A DNA stretch of 64,000 bases from Lithospermum erythrorhizon (GCA_019722365.1 JADFUC010000949.1:396198-460197), one strand, 5' to 3'; positions 37,444-50,512 are shown, counted from the stretch's first letter. Numbers and translations: made by a program. The notes: a model not told the origin generated them from the sequence alone.

Positions 37444-39493
37444 ATTCATTTGTCCACTTCTTTGCTATTGAATTGGTCATTAAAACTTGTTACAACTTGT
37501 ACAATAATCAAGTGTTACACCTTATGCAGTGATGTAGTACTTTATGTGGAATATCAGAACTTTATATGTTGCCTAATTAAATATGATATTTCAGCTATCA
37601 TATTTCATTTAATTATGCTTCTATCTTTGGATGCTTTATAAATATTTTATAAGAGTGCATGTTTTCCTATTTCATGTTTACATCATGTTGGAGCTTCTTA
37701 TGGTTTAGATTCTCTTTATGTTTCTATATGGTTTTGATATGTTTCTTTTATGGTTTGATATGTCCTTCTGAATGTTATTCTTTCTTTTTTGTCTTTAAAT
37801 TTGTAGGTCCGAGTCATATGAGTATCGATATCCAGTTTCCCGTGCAATTAAGAAATTATTTCCTCATCTGCTGAATAAATTCGAGGAGCTTGTACAGATA
37901 GAAAATCCTTCAATGGAAATTGCAGAGCCTGTAAAGCTGATCTGCAAGATGTTCTTGTCATCTAGTTGTGTATGTACCATGACTGCCATCCTAAATCTTT
38001 TCAATTGTTCTTGGTTGAACCTTCAGCTTTTGATAAAATTAAAGTTAATTGATTGCTTCCGCTACTTAGAGTACTGATAATTGTACTCAATAAATAAAAG
38101 ATTGTATTATTTAACTATTTTATGTGAAACTTTTATAAGCTTTTGTGTGAATTTTTAAATTTAATTCGTGAAATAATATAGTAATGTGTGAGATCTTGTT
38201 AGATTCCGTTCAATATATATATTTTGGGATGGAGGGAGTACCTTTATGACGTATCGTTGATTGGTTCTGGCATATCTGCACAACCTACTACTGACTACCT
38301 AAATGGCAGGCCCTAATTACTCCGTAGCATATAGAGCATGCTTTTTAGGCTTTGTCATAATTTTTAATTTTCAGATGATACAAAAATGTTATATTTGTAC
38401 ACGATTTAATATCTTGTAGAAGAGGCTTTGTTATTTCTCCCGTTCTCTCCATTCAATCATATTTTCTGATTCATTGTTTCCTTATAAAGAGGAAAACAAT
38501 GATGTAGGAAGGTGTCTCGCATGGTTTACGATAATTGTTTGTTGTAGTAGTACAAACTTTTCTTTTCTGTCTTGGTAAATACAAGACGATTATTGCTGGG
38601 ATTTTGATTTTTCTTTTTTTCCTGAATTTTTAAAACACTTGGTCTACAATTTCAGGATGAGATTGATCTATTTGATTCAAACATCTTTAATTCATGGATG
38701 GTTCTGTTCTTGAATATATTGGAGAGACCTGTTCCATTGGAAGGACAACCTACTGATCTTGATCATAGAAAGAATGAGAGGATGGTAGAGGTGAAGGAAT
38801 GGACACTTCGCATATTAAATCACCTTTACACCTGGTGATCAAAAGTGTGAATCATTTGCCAGCAAATGACTTGATGTCTTGCTAATAGTATTTTCCTTTT
38901 TATGATGGTTGATTATCTTTCAGCTTTTTGAATATGAGCTCAGACTGTGCTAAAAATTTCCACAAGACTTATGCCGGGCAATTTATGGAATGCCATTTAA
39001 ATTTGTTAAGTTTAATCCGTGGTGATGGCTATTTACCAGACAGAATTAGCATTCTAATTTTAGAGAACTTGGCTTCAGGTTTGTCTGTTATGACTGTCTT
39101 TATTGCATTGCTAGTCTTAATTTTGGTTGGTTTTAACTTTTTAGCTTTGCTTGATCTTATTCATCTACTGTGCAGCATTCATAAGACTAATATGTACTAT
39201 CTACTGCAACCTAAGCTTGACATAGTTCTTTTTGAGATTGTCTTTCCGCTCATGTGCTTCAATGACGATGATCAAAGGCTGTGGGAAGAAGACCCACATG
39301 AATACGTGAGGAATCGCTATGGTGAGTGCGTGAATTGTTGCCTTTTCCCATAAACAATCTAGTGATTGATGCTCTTCATTTCAATGTTGGGTGTTAATTA
39401 GCAAATTTATGGTACATTACCATATCGCAGATGATGATTTCTGCAGTCCTAGAAAAGCCGCAACTAATTTTGTGATTGAGTTGGTAAGAAACC

Positions 39494-40124
39494 TGTTGGG
39501 ATCGATCGCGGAACGATATATCTAAATAGATATATCAACACCCAAACAGTCTAATATCTACATGTAATGCATGAGCGGACAATAATGAAAATCTAGAAAG
39601 TAAAATAACACGGATAACTTATACGGGTTCACCGAGTGCGTCGCATTCTTCGCGTAAATCAGCCCAGAAAGAAGCTACCGATGATTGTTCTGGTCACTGT
39701 CAATCTAGACTACCGATTGAGTATCTTTTATAATTTAGTATTACTCAATGACAAATCTACACAGATTTAGCTTAAAATGATATCTGAGATGATACAAATC
39801 AAGTAAGAAAACAATACATTGAATTTGGAACAAAAGAATTTAGAGAGAAATTGGAATAATTTTGGATAATGAATAAATGACCTAATCATTTATTACCAAT
39901 GAACCGCCTTAAAGCCGAGGCATAAATGAGACCGGTCGGGTCGATGGCAGATCTCGATATTTCTGACAGTATACACGAGTGTGGCCTCCACGTTTGTGCG
40001 TGAGACCTAGTAGGGACCCACCGAGGTCTCGATGGGCTCATCTGAACCCGGCCGTTGTGCGTCGAGGCGCCATCCAGGACGCAGTGCCGATGGGGTCTCG
40101 ACTCCTGCATCTGGCGACGAAAAT
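39494..40124 (-). repeat. Copia LTR (3' LTR by element orientation)
   Basis: Matches 44076-44699 over its length, with shared blocks TCTAATATCTACATGTAAT, TTTATAATTTAGTATTA, TTAGCTTAAAATGATATCTG and TGGATAATGAATAAATG. The distal part is GC-rich with repeated GTCTCGATGG-type words. Confidence 0.85.
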
Positions 40125-43100
40125 GCTTTTCGATCTCGGCAATCTCCCAGCAAAGCCTTTTCAAATCTGATGCTTGAGCGCCAATTTAATGACAACATTT
40201 TCGCTCAGAAGAGTTCAGCGTCGAGCATAGCTTTGAACACTGTTTCTGACAACGCCAAACATATCAGCGGATTCGATCTCGCAGAATCTTGTCGAGCAGG
40301 ACCCGTTACGTCACGAGCATTATGAAATGGAGCGCCGGTCACATGTGCTTTGTCCTCGCATGAAACAAGGATTTTTAGCGAGATAAATCGCCTTTCGACT
40401 ATCGCAGTAAATTGTTGCTCGTGCACCGAATTGATTCTTTCAAGAAAGTGCATGACGGATCATCTCTTTCACGGCTTCGCCCTTATGACATATTCGCCTG
40501 CGCTGAAGCGATTGCTACTTATTGGTTGCGGCTTACGTCTCGAAGCTAATAGCGGTACCCCTGACGTGAATATATCCAACCCAATGAACTTTCTACTATC
40601 AGCATCGCCACCGTTATCATGCATTCGCATGTAGCTAACCGGTACTAGATTTACGAGGAAACATAAGGATTTTTCGGCGCTACGTTCGGGTATCTCGAAA
40701 TCGCTTAGAACACCGATGTTCTTTCCACAGGTTAGACATATATCTCTTACGACAACTCCATGCTTATGTGCAATACTCGGTCTAGTCTGGCGCATAGCAT
40801 ACATAAGACTACTGCTGCGAAGCATAATGCACACTTATCGAAATTATCTTTCGTAAATGCTTGATGCGGGTGAATGTTGAATTTGATAATTGAAAATGGC
40901 TTGTTAGCAGGTACCTAGAGCTTTCATCCGGCATGTTGAATCGCTTGATTACGCCGGTGTGCTTAGCATGTGTCTCGGCGAATCCGTCTACGATTATTAC
41001 CGTACTAAATTTGTTTACTTTTCGCTTTAGGTCACCATCGCGAAATCCCACTTGACAACTCTTTTTTCCAACATGTTCACACTTATGCAATCGCTCACTT
41101 GTCAACATATAAATGACATAAAAAAGTAAGATAATATAATCTTTTGAAACTTCCCTTATGCTATGACCAGTCAACCCGATCACCATGACTACAAACTTCA
41201 ACCTTTTGATAAAGTTATCAGGTAATATTCAATGCCTCGGAGCTTGTTTGAAGCCGTCTGAAGCTCTTACGAAGTTTGCGAGACGAATCTTCTTTTCCTC
41301 CCAACCTCAAGCCTTGAGGTTGCTTAATGGGCTCTTCTTGTCCCAGATCGTAAATGGCAGAAAGCCGCCGGTTTACATCAATACGATGAGTGCGGATCGT
41401 CTACCATTGCAAATCGAGAGCAGTTACGATTGTCCACCAAGTTTGACTACGGGTGAGAATATTTCGGTGTAGTCGATTCGCTTCCCTCTTTGTTGGAATC
41501 ATGACTAAGCAGGCTTTGTAGCGTTTGCTTTACCATCTATTCTCGCGATTCGGTGGCCGTTTGTACTCAAATATTCTTCTGCGAACTACCGGCGGCACTT
41601 ACCCGGCTCAGCGTCATGTTTGTCGACAATGACTCCATCTACCTCTTCATCGCTAACTCAGCTTGATCGACCCCGTGGCGTTATCTTGCTTCGGCATAGC
41701 TAACGGGCTACTTTCTGTCGGTTAAGCGAGAAAGTTAGTAGAGAGAATACCTCCCCAAGTTAGTTTTACGACGCGGATACTTCTTACGAGACGAGGTAAT
41801 ACGTACATGCGATCCTTATAGAGAACAATCTTTTCCCTGTTGATCAGCGTGAGAAATGTTATCGGAACTTCTGTGGTCTCCCCTCGTCAGATATCTTCTT
41901 AAAGGTGGCATATCGGCAAAGGATCTTGGGTTGATGCTTCGGGGCTTGAGGGGCATGATCTAAGACTGCCATTTGGAAGGGAGCAGTCATGCGCTTCTCT
42001 GTATTGACTTCTACCATTATTTGATTGTGAGCTTATAAGCCGCTTACCTCTCTAGCAACTGCATGCGTCTCTACACATATGGCTTGTTCATTGAAGACTA
42101 CGATGCTTTGCTTGAATGATCTTCAGTTCTTCAAATCATAGAACACCGTATCCCGTCTAAAGCGTCATGTAACCAATAAAATGGCAAATGTTTAGATTTA
42201 CAAGACTTGAAAGCTTATTTCTAGCATTTGCATCAGTATGAACATACATTAAACAACGGAATACTTTCGAGGGAAAGAATAATTTACATGCCCAGAACTC
42301 GACTTCTCTTGGGGTGCAGAGTCGAGGAGGTGAAGGTCCTACATTTATCAGGCGTGTGTTTGCGTGCAGGCGTTGAGGGTGAGCCTGATTGTAACCTCGT
42401 ACTTAACGCGTTCGTCGGCGATCTGACCGTCCTCTCGGCTATTCCGTTCTGTTGGGGTATTCCCGGAATAGTCTTGCATTCCATTAACGCTTACGATAAT
42501 GTTTGAAATCCGTAAATATTCGCTTTGTTGTCGGATCTCAGCAACCACTCTGAAGCCCGTCGTTCAAAGCCGCTTCCGTTTCTTGAAGACTTCATGGCTT
42601 GGATTTATTTTTCGGGAAATAAGCCCAAACTTTCTCGTCGCGTCGTATTGAAAGGTTCACATATCTGATGAACCTCGCTGAGAACAGCGGCGCCGGTCCC
42701 CGAGCATGCGTGTGAACTAACTCGACCTCACCGATTTGGAAACAGCGGGTTTTAACCATGACTTTTCTTATAACCGAGCAGCGGCTACCGCGAATATGAT
42801 GATCAATGATTTGACTCGGGTATCACATTATTTGAAGCAACGGGTTCGTACGCTTTCCTTCATTAATGACCCGATGCGTACCTTGGCGTCGATCTTCTCA
42901 GAACTATCGATATGACTATAGTCGTTTAGGGAACTCCGGTAAGGTCTGGCATTACCTATCTTCGAACCTCATTTCTGATCATTTACTTGTACTCATTTCT
43001 GGAGTTGCGCCGCTTTGAAATGTAGTTACATATCCATCACCGTCGGTGACTCGCGGAGATCGAAGCTCTTACATGGCTCGGTACATGCACCGGCTTTAGT

Positions 43101-44075
43101 CGATACTCGGGTAGAACCATTCGACGAACTGAGTTCTAAATTACCTTGATCTTTAGCATTTCGCCGTTAGCGAGATGAAGCCATTATGTCTCGACCATAT
43201 AATTGACATTATATCACGAGGTGGGTGTAAGTATGAAGCGATGCTCTGAATCGAGAATCCGAGAATTTATGTTGTCAACCAGACGAAAGTAGAGCGTCCA
43301 GCGTAGTCGTCAACGACATTCACGCGTCATTTCTTGTTGCCGCCGCGACTACCCGGATGCGCTTTGCGTTGCGCGGCAATGTGACCCGGTCTTGCGCGTC
43401 CCGACAATTAGATCCTCGAACTTGACTTACTCTTCCTCTTGACTTTGACCTCGAATTTATTGCTTTGTGGTTTTCGCTTGTCGTGGATTCACTGCGCTGC
43501 AATTCGATGCGGAGCCTTTCGACTTCAATCGTTCTTCAAAACGCGGACGGACGTATTCTTCGACCGCTTAGGCTATGACTACCGTTCGTTGAATTACTCG
43601 CGGCGGCCGCCGTTGAACACATTGTCGGCGAAGATGTCGATAGTATCGATAGCGTAATTCGTCACCAGTTAACCTCAACGGTGAACAACCGATTTATCAA
43701 ACTATTGAAATCATTAAGGTGTCTACATGATTGGAATATTGAACGTCGCCGAGTGAAACCGGTTCTTACGTCAGCCGAATGCGCTTTATTGTTGGCGGAT
43801 GATTTCTCGTATAACCCGGCAAAGCTATCATCGAAACCGCTTTGTCGTGATCTCCTTTCGCTACGTTGCGGCAACGTTTACGAAACTGGCCATTATACAC
43901 GAAGGCATGCATCCCCAGCTCGTTCATTCTTGTCTCCATATTTGCGGGCTTACGCTAAAGAACTGTGAAGTTCTTCATGCGGAAATAATCGCCGTATTCT
44001 GCGTCTTAGATGGGCGAAATCGGCGTAATTTATCTACCCGTATGTCGAATTTATCAACCCGAGCTCGTCTGCGAT

Positions 44076-44699
44076 TGTGGGATCGATCGCGAACGATATA
44101 TCTAACAGAATGCTCCTCAGCCTTTGACTCTTGAGTCTAATATCTACATGTAATCACGAGCAGACAATAATGAAATTAGAAAGTAAATAACGCGGATCTT
44201 TATCTGAGGTTCACTTGAGGTACGTCTGTTCTTCTGTAGAAATCAGCCCAGAAGCTACCGATGATTATTCTGAAGTCACTGTCAATCCCAAACCTCGGTG
44301 AGTATCTTTTATAATTTAGTATTATGACAAATCTGGCCTTAGATTTAGCTTAAAATGATATCTGATGATCTAGTCAGTGAAACGAAACACAGTGAATTTG
44401 GAACAAAAGGAATTTAGAGAAATTGGAATAGGCTTTTTGGATAATGAATAAATGTGGCCTGTCATTTATTAATGAACACGCCTTTCATCGAGGCACCATC
44501 GAGACCGTCTCGATGGCGGATCTCGATATTTCAAACGGTACTCTGGCGGTGTGGCCTCCGTTTGTGCATCGAGACCCCTTCGGAATACTCGGGGAATACC
44601 GATGGGCTCCCATCTGAACGGCGCCGTTGTGCGTAGACCACCGTCGAAGGCGCAGTACCGTGGGGGGTCCCCGATCACTGCATCATGCCGGCAGAAAAT
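44076..44699 (-). repeat. Copia LTR (5' LTR by element orientation)
   Basis: Pairs with 39494-40124. It begins TGTGGGATCGATCGCG and ends close to the splice acceptor of the following importin-relic exon (AG at 44714-44715). Confidence 0.85.
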
Positions 44700-46490
44700 C
44701 GTGATCTTATGGCAGGTGGTGAAGAGAGAACCTACAAAGGTCATATATTTCATTGTAGAGGTCTTCAAAAGGTACTTTGTTCATTTTTTATTTATTTAAT
44801 TAGATGCACTAGCTCATAAATGAAAAAATCATGTGATTCGTATAATTTCTTAAGTCAAGGTATGATGATTCATCATCACCATTCTATAAGTCCTACAGAC
44901 AGAAAGATGGTGCTCTTTTGGCAATGGGTGTTCTACGTGACCAATTGGAACAGACTGACCCCTACAAATCTGAGCTTGAAGAAATACTCTTGCAGGATGT
45001 CGTTCCTGAATTCAGTAATACTGTGGGACATCTTCTACCATTGCCAAGGTTGGTTTTCTGTTCCTTTTCTCTCTCTGCCTTGTTTAGCACCTCTTATGGG
45101 CTCCGATTCTCTCCATTTATCTAAGGTGTAACCTTAATGTTTGTGCTCCAAACATTAGGCAGTATGGGTTGCAGGAATATATGCATCCAATTTCTCGCCA
45201 AATAATTTCCAAAGTGCTTTTGGAAGTGTTCGTGCTATGATGAAAGACCCTGATCTTTATGTTCGAGTTGAAGCTGTGTTAGGCTTCCATTCTTTTGTCA
45301 AAGCATGCAAAGGTACAATCTTAACTTGATATAACTCATTCTCACTCCTTTCATTCAGTCTGGTCCTTTAATCACATTGGTAGCATACTAAGTCATGTAC
45401 TTTGCATCAGATCTAGATGATATTCGGCCTCTCCACATTGTGGAAGGTATTTTTAATAGAACAGTTGGTCTCCTGCGATATTTTTGTCCGATCTTCTTGC
45501 TAATGAATGCCCATTAGGGTCCATTCTTTTGCAATTGCGTTGGCGTATGAATGAAGTTGAGAATGAAGATCTTTTAACTGTATATACACTGCTGCTTATA
45601 GTAGATAAGTTGGGGGAAGAGGTGGCTCCATATGCCTATGCTTTATGCAGAATCTGGTACTTCTTAATGGTTTTTCAAATGAAGTTTATAGGTAGTGCTA
45701 TTCTGAAGTCTTATGACTATAATTTAGGTTTTAGGCAGCTGCATTGGTATGTTGAGGAGAAGATCATCCTGTAGATGTAGCAGTCTATTGTCTGCAAGCT
45801 ATAAGGGTAATAATCCAATCCATCAGTAGCCTTCCTTACCTGGTTGATTCGGTTGAGCCCATATTAGGTCCAATAATGAGGAGGTTGTGGACTACTGATC
45901 AGCAAGGTAGTCATATTAATTCACATATTTTATAGCTTAAATCTGTTTTGTGCTTACTGGATTTTTTTAATTCTTTTTACAAATTAGCGATGAGAGAGTA
46001 ACTTGAAACTTTAGCTCAACTCTGATAATAGTTGTGAGAGTTTTTACTGGTACACTACTTCAGAAATTTTACCCATTGTTTGATGGTGGTACTACGTCAG
46101 AAATTCTACCTATTGTTTGATGGTTGTATTCGTCATATGTCCATTCATCTACCATGGAGACACATATCTTGAACTGAGCTTTAATAAACTTGGACTTATA
46201 TTAGACCTTAATAAATACTAAAACATAGTCATGGGATATAAATATAATTCTGGACAGCAATGTACAATAGTTATGGGTTTGTAGTTTTTTTCTAACGTGA
46301 AGTATTGAAGATACGATTTTATTAGACCGAGTTGGACAACTTTTCTCTAAAGGATTTAACACTTATGTGTCTTTTTCAAGGTAATGTCTATTTTGCTGAT
46401 GGTGTGATTGTGATCCTGCAGATGTATGTGAAGAAATTATAGAAATTGAATCATACTTCTCAGAGACTATTTCATTGGACTAGAGACGTT

Positions 46491-47330
46491 GAGCAGTGAG
46501 ATGAAGGATTCAGATTCGATAGGGTTCCTCTATAATTGAAAATATTGAAGTAAAAACCATTGGCAAAAATATATGAATGTTACATTAACAAAAATATAGT
46601 CATAGTTTAAATTAGAACTTTAAAGTAAATACATAACGCGTTTCAATGTTTCTTCACTTTTTATAAATGATGATCTCATAACAATTAATTAATACAATTC
46701 GTGTTAAAATTAGTAGCATCCATTTCCCACAGGGTATTGGAAATGGGGCTAGGGAGACAAACTAAACTACCCCTCAGGCCATCTCATAACTAAGAACAGC
46801 CTGTCTCATTAACTATGTCTTAATTGGCAAACCATAATTCTGAAAGGTCCTGATGGTTCCATCATAACTAGTTACATAATTCCATGGCCCGTAGTACATA
46901 GAGCCTTCACAGTTGTCTTTGGCTAAAACTTATTTTCAAGGCACAAGTGTGAGTGTATTTTGGAAATATTCTTGAAAAAAACAATGTATTATACCAATCC
47001 ACCCGTTGTCTTTCAAGTGTTGATGGAGACAACAATCACCATTGTTAGAATATGTGATGAAAGCTTTCATGTGTTACTCGAAAAGAAAGAAGTTCTCCTG
47101 ATCTCCTCTGGCCAAGTTGCTAATCTCCTGGATGAGCTGTCCATGGCGCTGAGATGGCATCCGAGAAAAAAATGCTCCCAAGCTCGCGAGGATTTCACAC
47201 TTCCACTTGGTTGAATCTGCATCACGTCGTAGTCCCAGAGGTAGATACAAGTCACCCCCACGGAAATGATATGTTTGCCTGGTGAAGCAAATGGAAATTT
47301 GGCTTGTCGACCGTCTTGTTCGTGAAATCT
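46491..47330. other. Region after the importin relic, unidentified
   Basis: Open frames exist on both strands at 46960-47261. The minus one includes AWEHFFLGCHLSAMDSSSRR and WPEEIRR and looks mildly protein-like, but I cannot assign it and see no splice context. The rest is AT-rich. Confidence 0.3.
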
Positions 47331-48260
47331 TGTGCTTAGAGGGGGTGAATAAGAGTTATCACTATCTTTTGGATGTTTGATTTTTAGATTGAATTACAAA
47401 TTATAACAAATAAAATATGGACTAGTTAAACTATCCACTGAAATAAGAATAATAAAATGACAGAAACAATTATATTGTGTAAATAGCGGAATATGAAAAG
47501 ACAACAATATAGTAATATAGAAGTAAATGAAATGAAATGAGAAAATGATTCGGCGATTTTTAGTTCGGTTTTTAAACTATTGTTGGCTTTCAACTTAGGA
47601 TTTAAGTAACAAATCATACTATAAATATGGAGAAAACTCGATTAAGTACCACGCATAACAACTCCACAAAATATGAGTAAAATCTTCTTGCTTATTACTA
47701 TGCTAGAAGCTAATCCATTTTAGGATTTCGATCTACTTACATCTCTCACGATTAAGAACCAAATAACTACCAGGATTTGATACTCTTAAAATCTCTAAGA
47801 TTAAGAACTCGAGATACAACTGAGATTTCCTCATAATAATCTAATAAAAGATTTGAATGTAACGCTATGAAACTCTATCAATCTAATTCGTGGAATACTT
47901 TAGAGTGTCTTTTTGCTTTTGAAATGCTATGGAAATGCTCTTGAAAAAACGTGCAAAAAGTATTGAAAGAGGTAGGTTAAAAATTCTTTGAATTGGCTTT
48001 TATAGATTTCAAAAAGAGGCGGAGTCGGGACTTGTTTCGGGACTTTACCATACCCCGAACATGTCTCGACTAACCCTGACGGCTAGTCCAAATCCGTAGG
48101 CGGGATTTGGTGAAGTCCCGACTAAGTCCCGAAAAGCCATGTCCAAAAGGACGAGGGCTTAGAGACTTGGTTCGGGACTTGGTGAAGTCCCTAACCATGT
48201 CCCGATAGCGGGTTTTTAGCCAAAATAAAAAGACTTCGTTTTAGGGTTTGATTTTCAATT
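47331..48260. mobile_element. LTR-like fragment, probably copia
   Basis: Begins TGTGCTTAGAGGGGGTGAAT, a phrase common at the start of plant copia LTRs. It ends in a GC-rich zone (48005-48200) dense in CGGGACTTGGT, GTCCCGACTAAGTCCCG and CCCCGAAC words that can fold on themselves. No internal coding domain or second LTR follows, so this is a solo LTR or fragment. Confidence 0.45.
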
Positions 48261-48615
48261 AACCCTATTTTAAGTTCAATCTTTTTATGACTCGAAATCA
48301 TATCACTCGAACTTAAAATGGTTTTAATTTCGAATTAAACTTAAAAACGAACTCTCTACCAATTCAACAATTAACTTATCTTTTGAAAGAACGTGTAGTA
48401 TAAAAAACATTTTAAAGACAAGCACTCTTAATTCTTCCCGAAAATAGATTAGATAGAATTTCTTATAAAGATCCTAACTCGCTAAGACTAAATATTCGAA
48501 AGCTAGTTCTTCAATGGATGACTTGAAATATGTCTCGATCGCACTGAAATAAGTCAACTCAAAACCATATTAGTCGGAATGTGGTAATTTGTTATCTTCA
48601 AAACATAGAATCTGA

Positions 48616-48880
48616 AGATCGTTGGATCAACACGCCTGATCTCCCCAGGCCTTTAAACTTGTTCACAATCTCAGTCCCATCAAGTATGCGAATCTTGGAA
48701 TTCTCACAAGTAATCACAACTCTACTAGTGTAATTATCTACAAACTGGACAGAAGAACTTCAAATCGTTACGATGCACTCAAAATAAACAAGACCATCTA
48801 CAGAGCATATAGTTGGGTGGTAAAGTTACTACATGAATGCCGATAACTCTTTTGCCACTGGACTTCCTGTTCTTATACAT
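48616..48880 (-). pseudogene. WD40-repeat protein fragment (WDR44-like), two exons
   Basis: On the minus strand, an AG acceptor at 48882-48881 is followed by MYKNRKSSGKRVIGIH, then a GT donor (48832-48831) and an AG acceptor (48746-48745). The next exon reads FVDNYTSRVVITCENSKIRI then LDGTEIVNKFKGLGRSG. In plant WD-repeat proteins of the WDR44-like group the corresponding text is KRITGxQF...VLVTSxDSKIRIxDG..VxHKFKG, so the match spans one WD blade. No further exons are seen on either side, so this is a stray fragment or part of a broken gene. Confidence 0.65.
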
Positions 48881-48899
48881 CTGATATTTAAAATTTAAT

Positions 48900-50190
48900 G
48901 AAGATTCGCTGCCTCAAAAATACGAAAGAAATCGTTAGCAACACATCGAAGTCCATAACCAAATTAATCGATGGCATAGGTGAAAAAGACTCACCTAATG
49001 ATTCATAGAAGCCACAAGAACAAGACGGGGACGGATCTAGCTTAGTTTGAGTGACGGATCTAGCTTATTTTGATGTGGTGTTTTCAAATAAAAGCTAAAT
49101 TTCTTTAGTCTTTTTTGTATTATCAATAAAATATTTACAATAAAATGGTTATTATGGGATAATAGGTTGATTTAAATATGATCTTTCAAGACCTTAATAA
49201 ATTGTTGATTCCGTCGTAATGAACTATCAAAAACGAATTTGGAATACCTAAGGTTTATGAGTTGTTAAAACGAATTATCAAAAGAGAACTTCAAGCTACT
49301 AATGAGTTAATAAAATAAAATGTAACATACAATTCAGAACCTTAACTTATCGTTTTAAGAAGAATATACACATTTTGAAATGACATTGAAAAACATTATA
49401 ATGTGAAAATAATCATGAATTAATTCCCTAAAAAAGGGTATTGTTGACAACCCACAAAAATGTTTTTCCTTACATCTCCCTTTACATTAACTCTGTCAAC
49501 TTCCCGAGTTCCACTACTCGACTTACAGTACTAAACTAATGTTTAGTAAGATGGTACTAAATGGTAGGACCGTAATTACACACATCCAAGAAACACCACG
49601 GAAACAACCCACTTTCCTGACATTTCAATTAGCAAAACAAAAAGAGCAAAAATCTCTCAAAACAAATAAGAGATAAAATTTCATGCAATAATTTTGTGTA
49701 TGCTGGTTAATTTTTGCAACTTCATTTCATATTTACTGATTTTGTCATGCAACGGAAGTATAAATTGCTCTCTTATGAACTCAACAATTCCTTCATTAAG
49801 TTGAGCGAATAAGTAAAAACATTTCATCACACTTGATGATAATGATCAAGAACATTTCATCCTTGAACAATGGAGAACCGCTGTCCGCTAGCCCATATGC
49901 TGATCAATTGACTATAATCATAGAGAAGATTCAGATAAACATAAATGGACATTGACTAGTGGAGTACCTTCCAAAGTCCATCATTGAGATAGTGCGTGTT
50001 ATCCACACCAATCCCTTTGTCAGTTTGTTGGTTGACCTTCTGCAAAACCAAAGAAGAAATCAATGAGCTTAAAATAAAACAGGAATAAAGAAGTTGCCAG
50101 ACAGTCAAAATAGAGCATGTAAAGTTTTAATAATAATTTCCTTTTTATTTTTTTTGATTCAACATACCATTTTTTCCGATATTTTGAAAT
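48900..50190. other. AT-rich DNA with one possible short exon
   Basis: Mostly AT-rich. On the minus strand, TTTTGCAG at about 50041 is followed by a short frame (KVNQQTDKGIGVDNTHYLND, then GLWK, to about 49970) that looks like an exon, but I cannot assign it. Confidence 0.3.
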
Positions 50191-50254
50191 TCAAATGTTC
50201 CTCCGCATACAATTTTGCATTTTCATTTTTTTTAATTTAAATATCATGCCTTAT

Positions 50255-50512
50255 TATACTCTGCCGTTTCTTCCGAGATCATATTTTCGGACAGTTTTCA
50301 CCCTAGATCATATTTCGTGCCCATTTCACCAGGAGATTGTGTTGTCAACCCGTTCAACCCGGGACAATATTTTCTGCCCTTTCTACCCAGGTCCATATTT
50401 TTTCTCCCTTAGACGAAATTGATTCCGGTACGAAAAGGACCGAAAATATGGTTTTGTGGTGAAACGGCCTAAAATATGGTCTTGGATAAAAATAAGCTGA
50501 AATATGGTCTTA
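50255..50512. repeat. Small palindromic fold-back element with minisatellite arms
   Basis: Left arm (50255-50405) carries ATCATATTTTCGGACAG and TCCATATTTTTTCTCCC in the CCG...ATATTTTCGG direction. The right arm (50430-50512) carries the reverse complement type (GACCGAAAATATGG, CCTAAAATATGGTCTTGG). The turn is CTTAGACGAAATTGATTCCGG at 50408-50428. The same turn sequence occurs in the larger element at 51291-51312, showing a common family. Confidence 0.75.

Larger units (their letters stand above)
39494..44699 (-). mobile_element. Degenerate Ty1/copia retrotransposon inserted in an importin-relic intron
   Basis: Direct repeats of about 630 bases flank it: 39494-40124 and 44076-44699, both opening TGT(T)GGGATCGATCGCG. 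Coding remains are on the minus strand in copia order: a gag zinc-knuckle-like patch near 43400-43450; integrase near 42431-42484 (PGIPQQNGIAER, where copia proteins read TPQQNGVAER); reverse transcriptase C-terminal part near 40780-40805 (MYAMRQTRP); RNase H near 40500-40620 (DNGGDADSRK). A GAGCTCGTCTGCG stretch just left of 44076 could be a decayed tRNA-Met primer site read on the minus strand. Every frame is broken, so it is non-autonomous. It lies between a GT donor (39484) and the AG before 44716. Confidence 0.88.
26648..46490 (+). pseudogene. SAD2: Importin-beta (SAD2/importin-7/8 type) relic split by retrotransposons
   Basis: SAD2-like importins carry cargo through nuclear pores. Exon pieces in order: 26648-26740 (MDTHWLSIILDRV, start); 26827 on (TPEHMVRLLQII); 26901-26956 (VSGALFVLRILAKTYA); 37807-37969 (FPHLLNKFEELVQIENPS, KLICKMF); 38656-38860 ([16 protein letters not shown]); 38924-39078 ([16 protein letters not shown]); 39176-39321 ([19 protein letters not shown]); 39431-39483 (CSPRKAATNFVIEL); 44716-44771 (VEVFKRY); 44860-45048 ([15 protein letters not shown]); 45159-45312 (DPDLYVRVEAVLGFHSF); 45411-45660 ([22 protein letters not shown]); about 45736-45906 (IIQSISSLPYLVDSVEPIL); 46422-46485 (CEEIIEIESYFSETISLD). 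About 100 codons are missing between the second and third pieces. LYTW is followed by a stop near 38838, other frames are shifted, and the C-terminal half is absent. The introns at 26957-37806 and 39484-44715 contain LTR elements. Confidence 0.88.
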
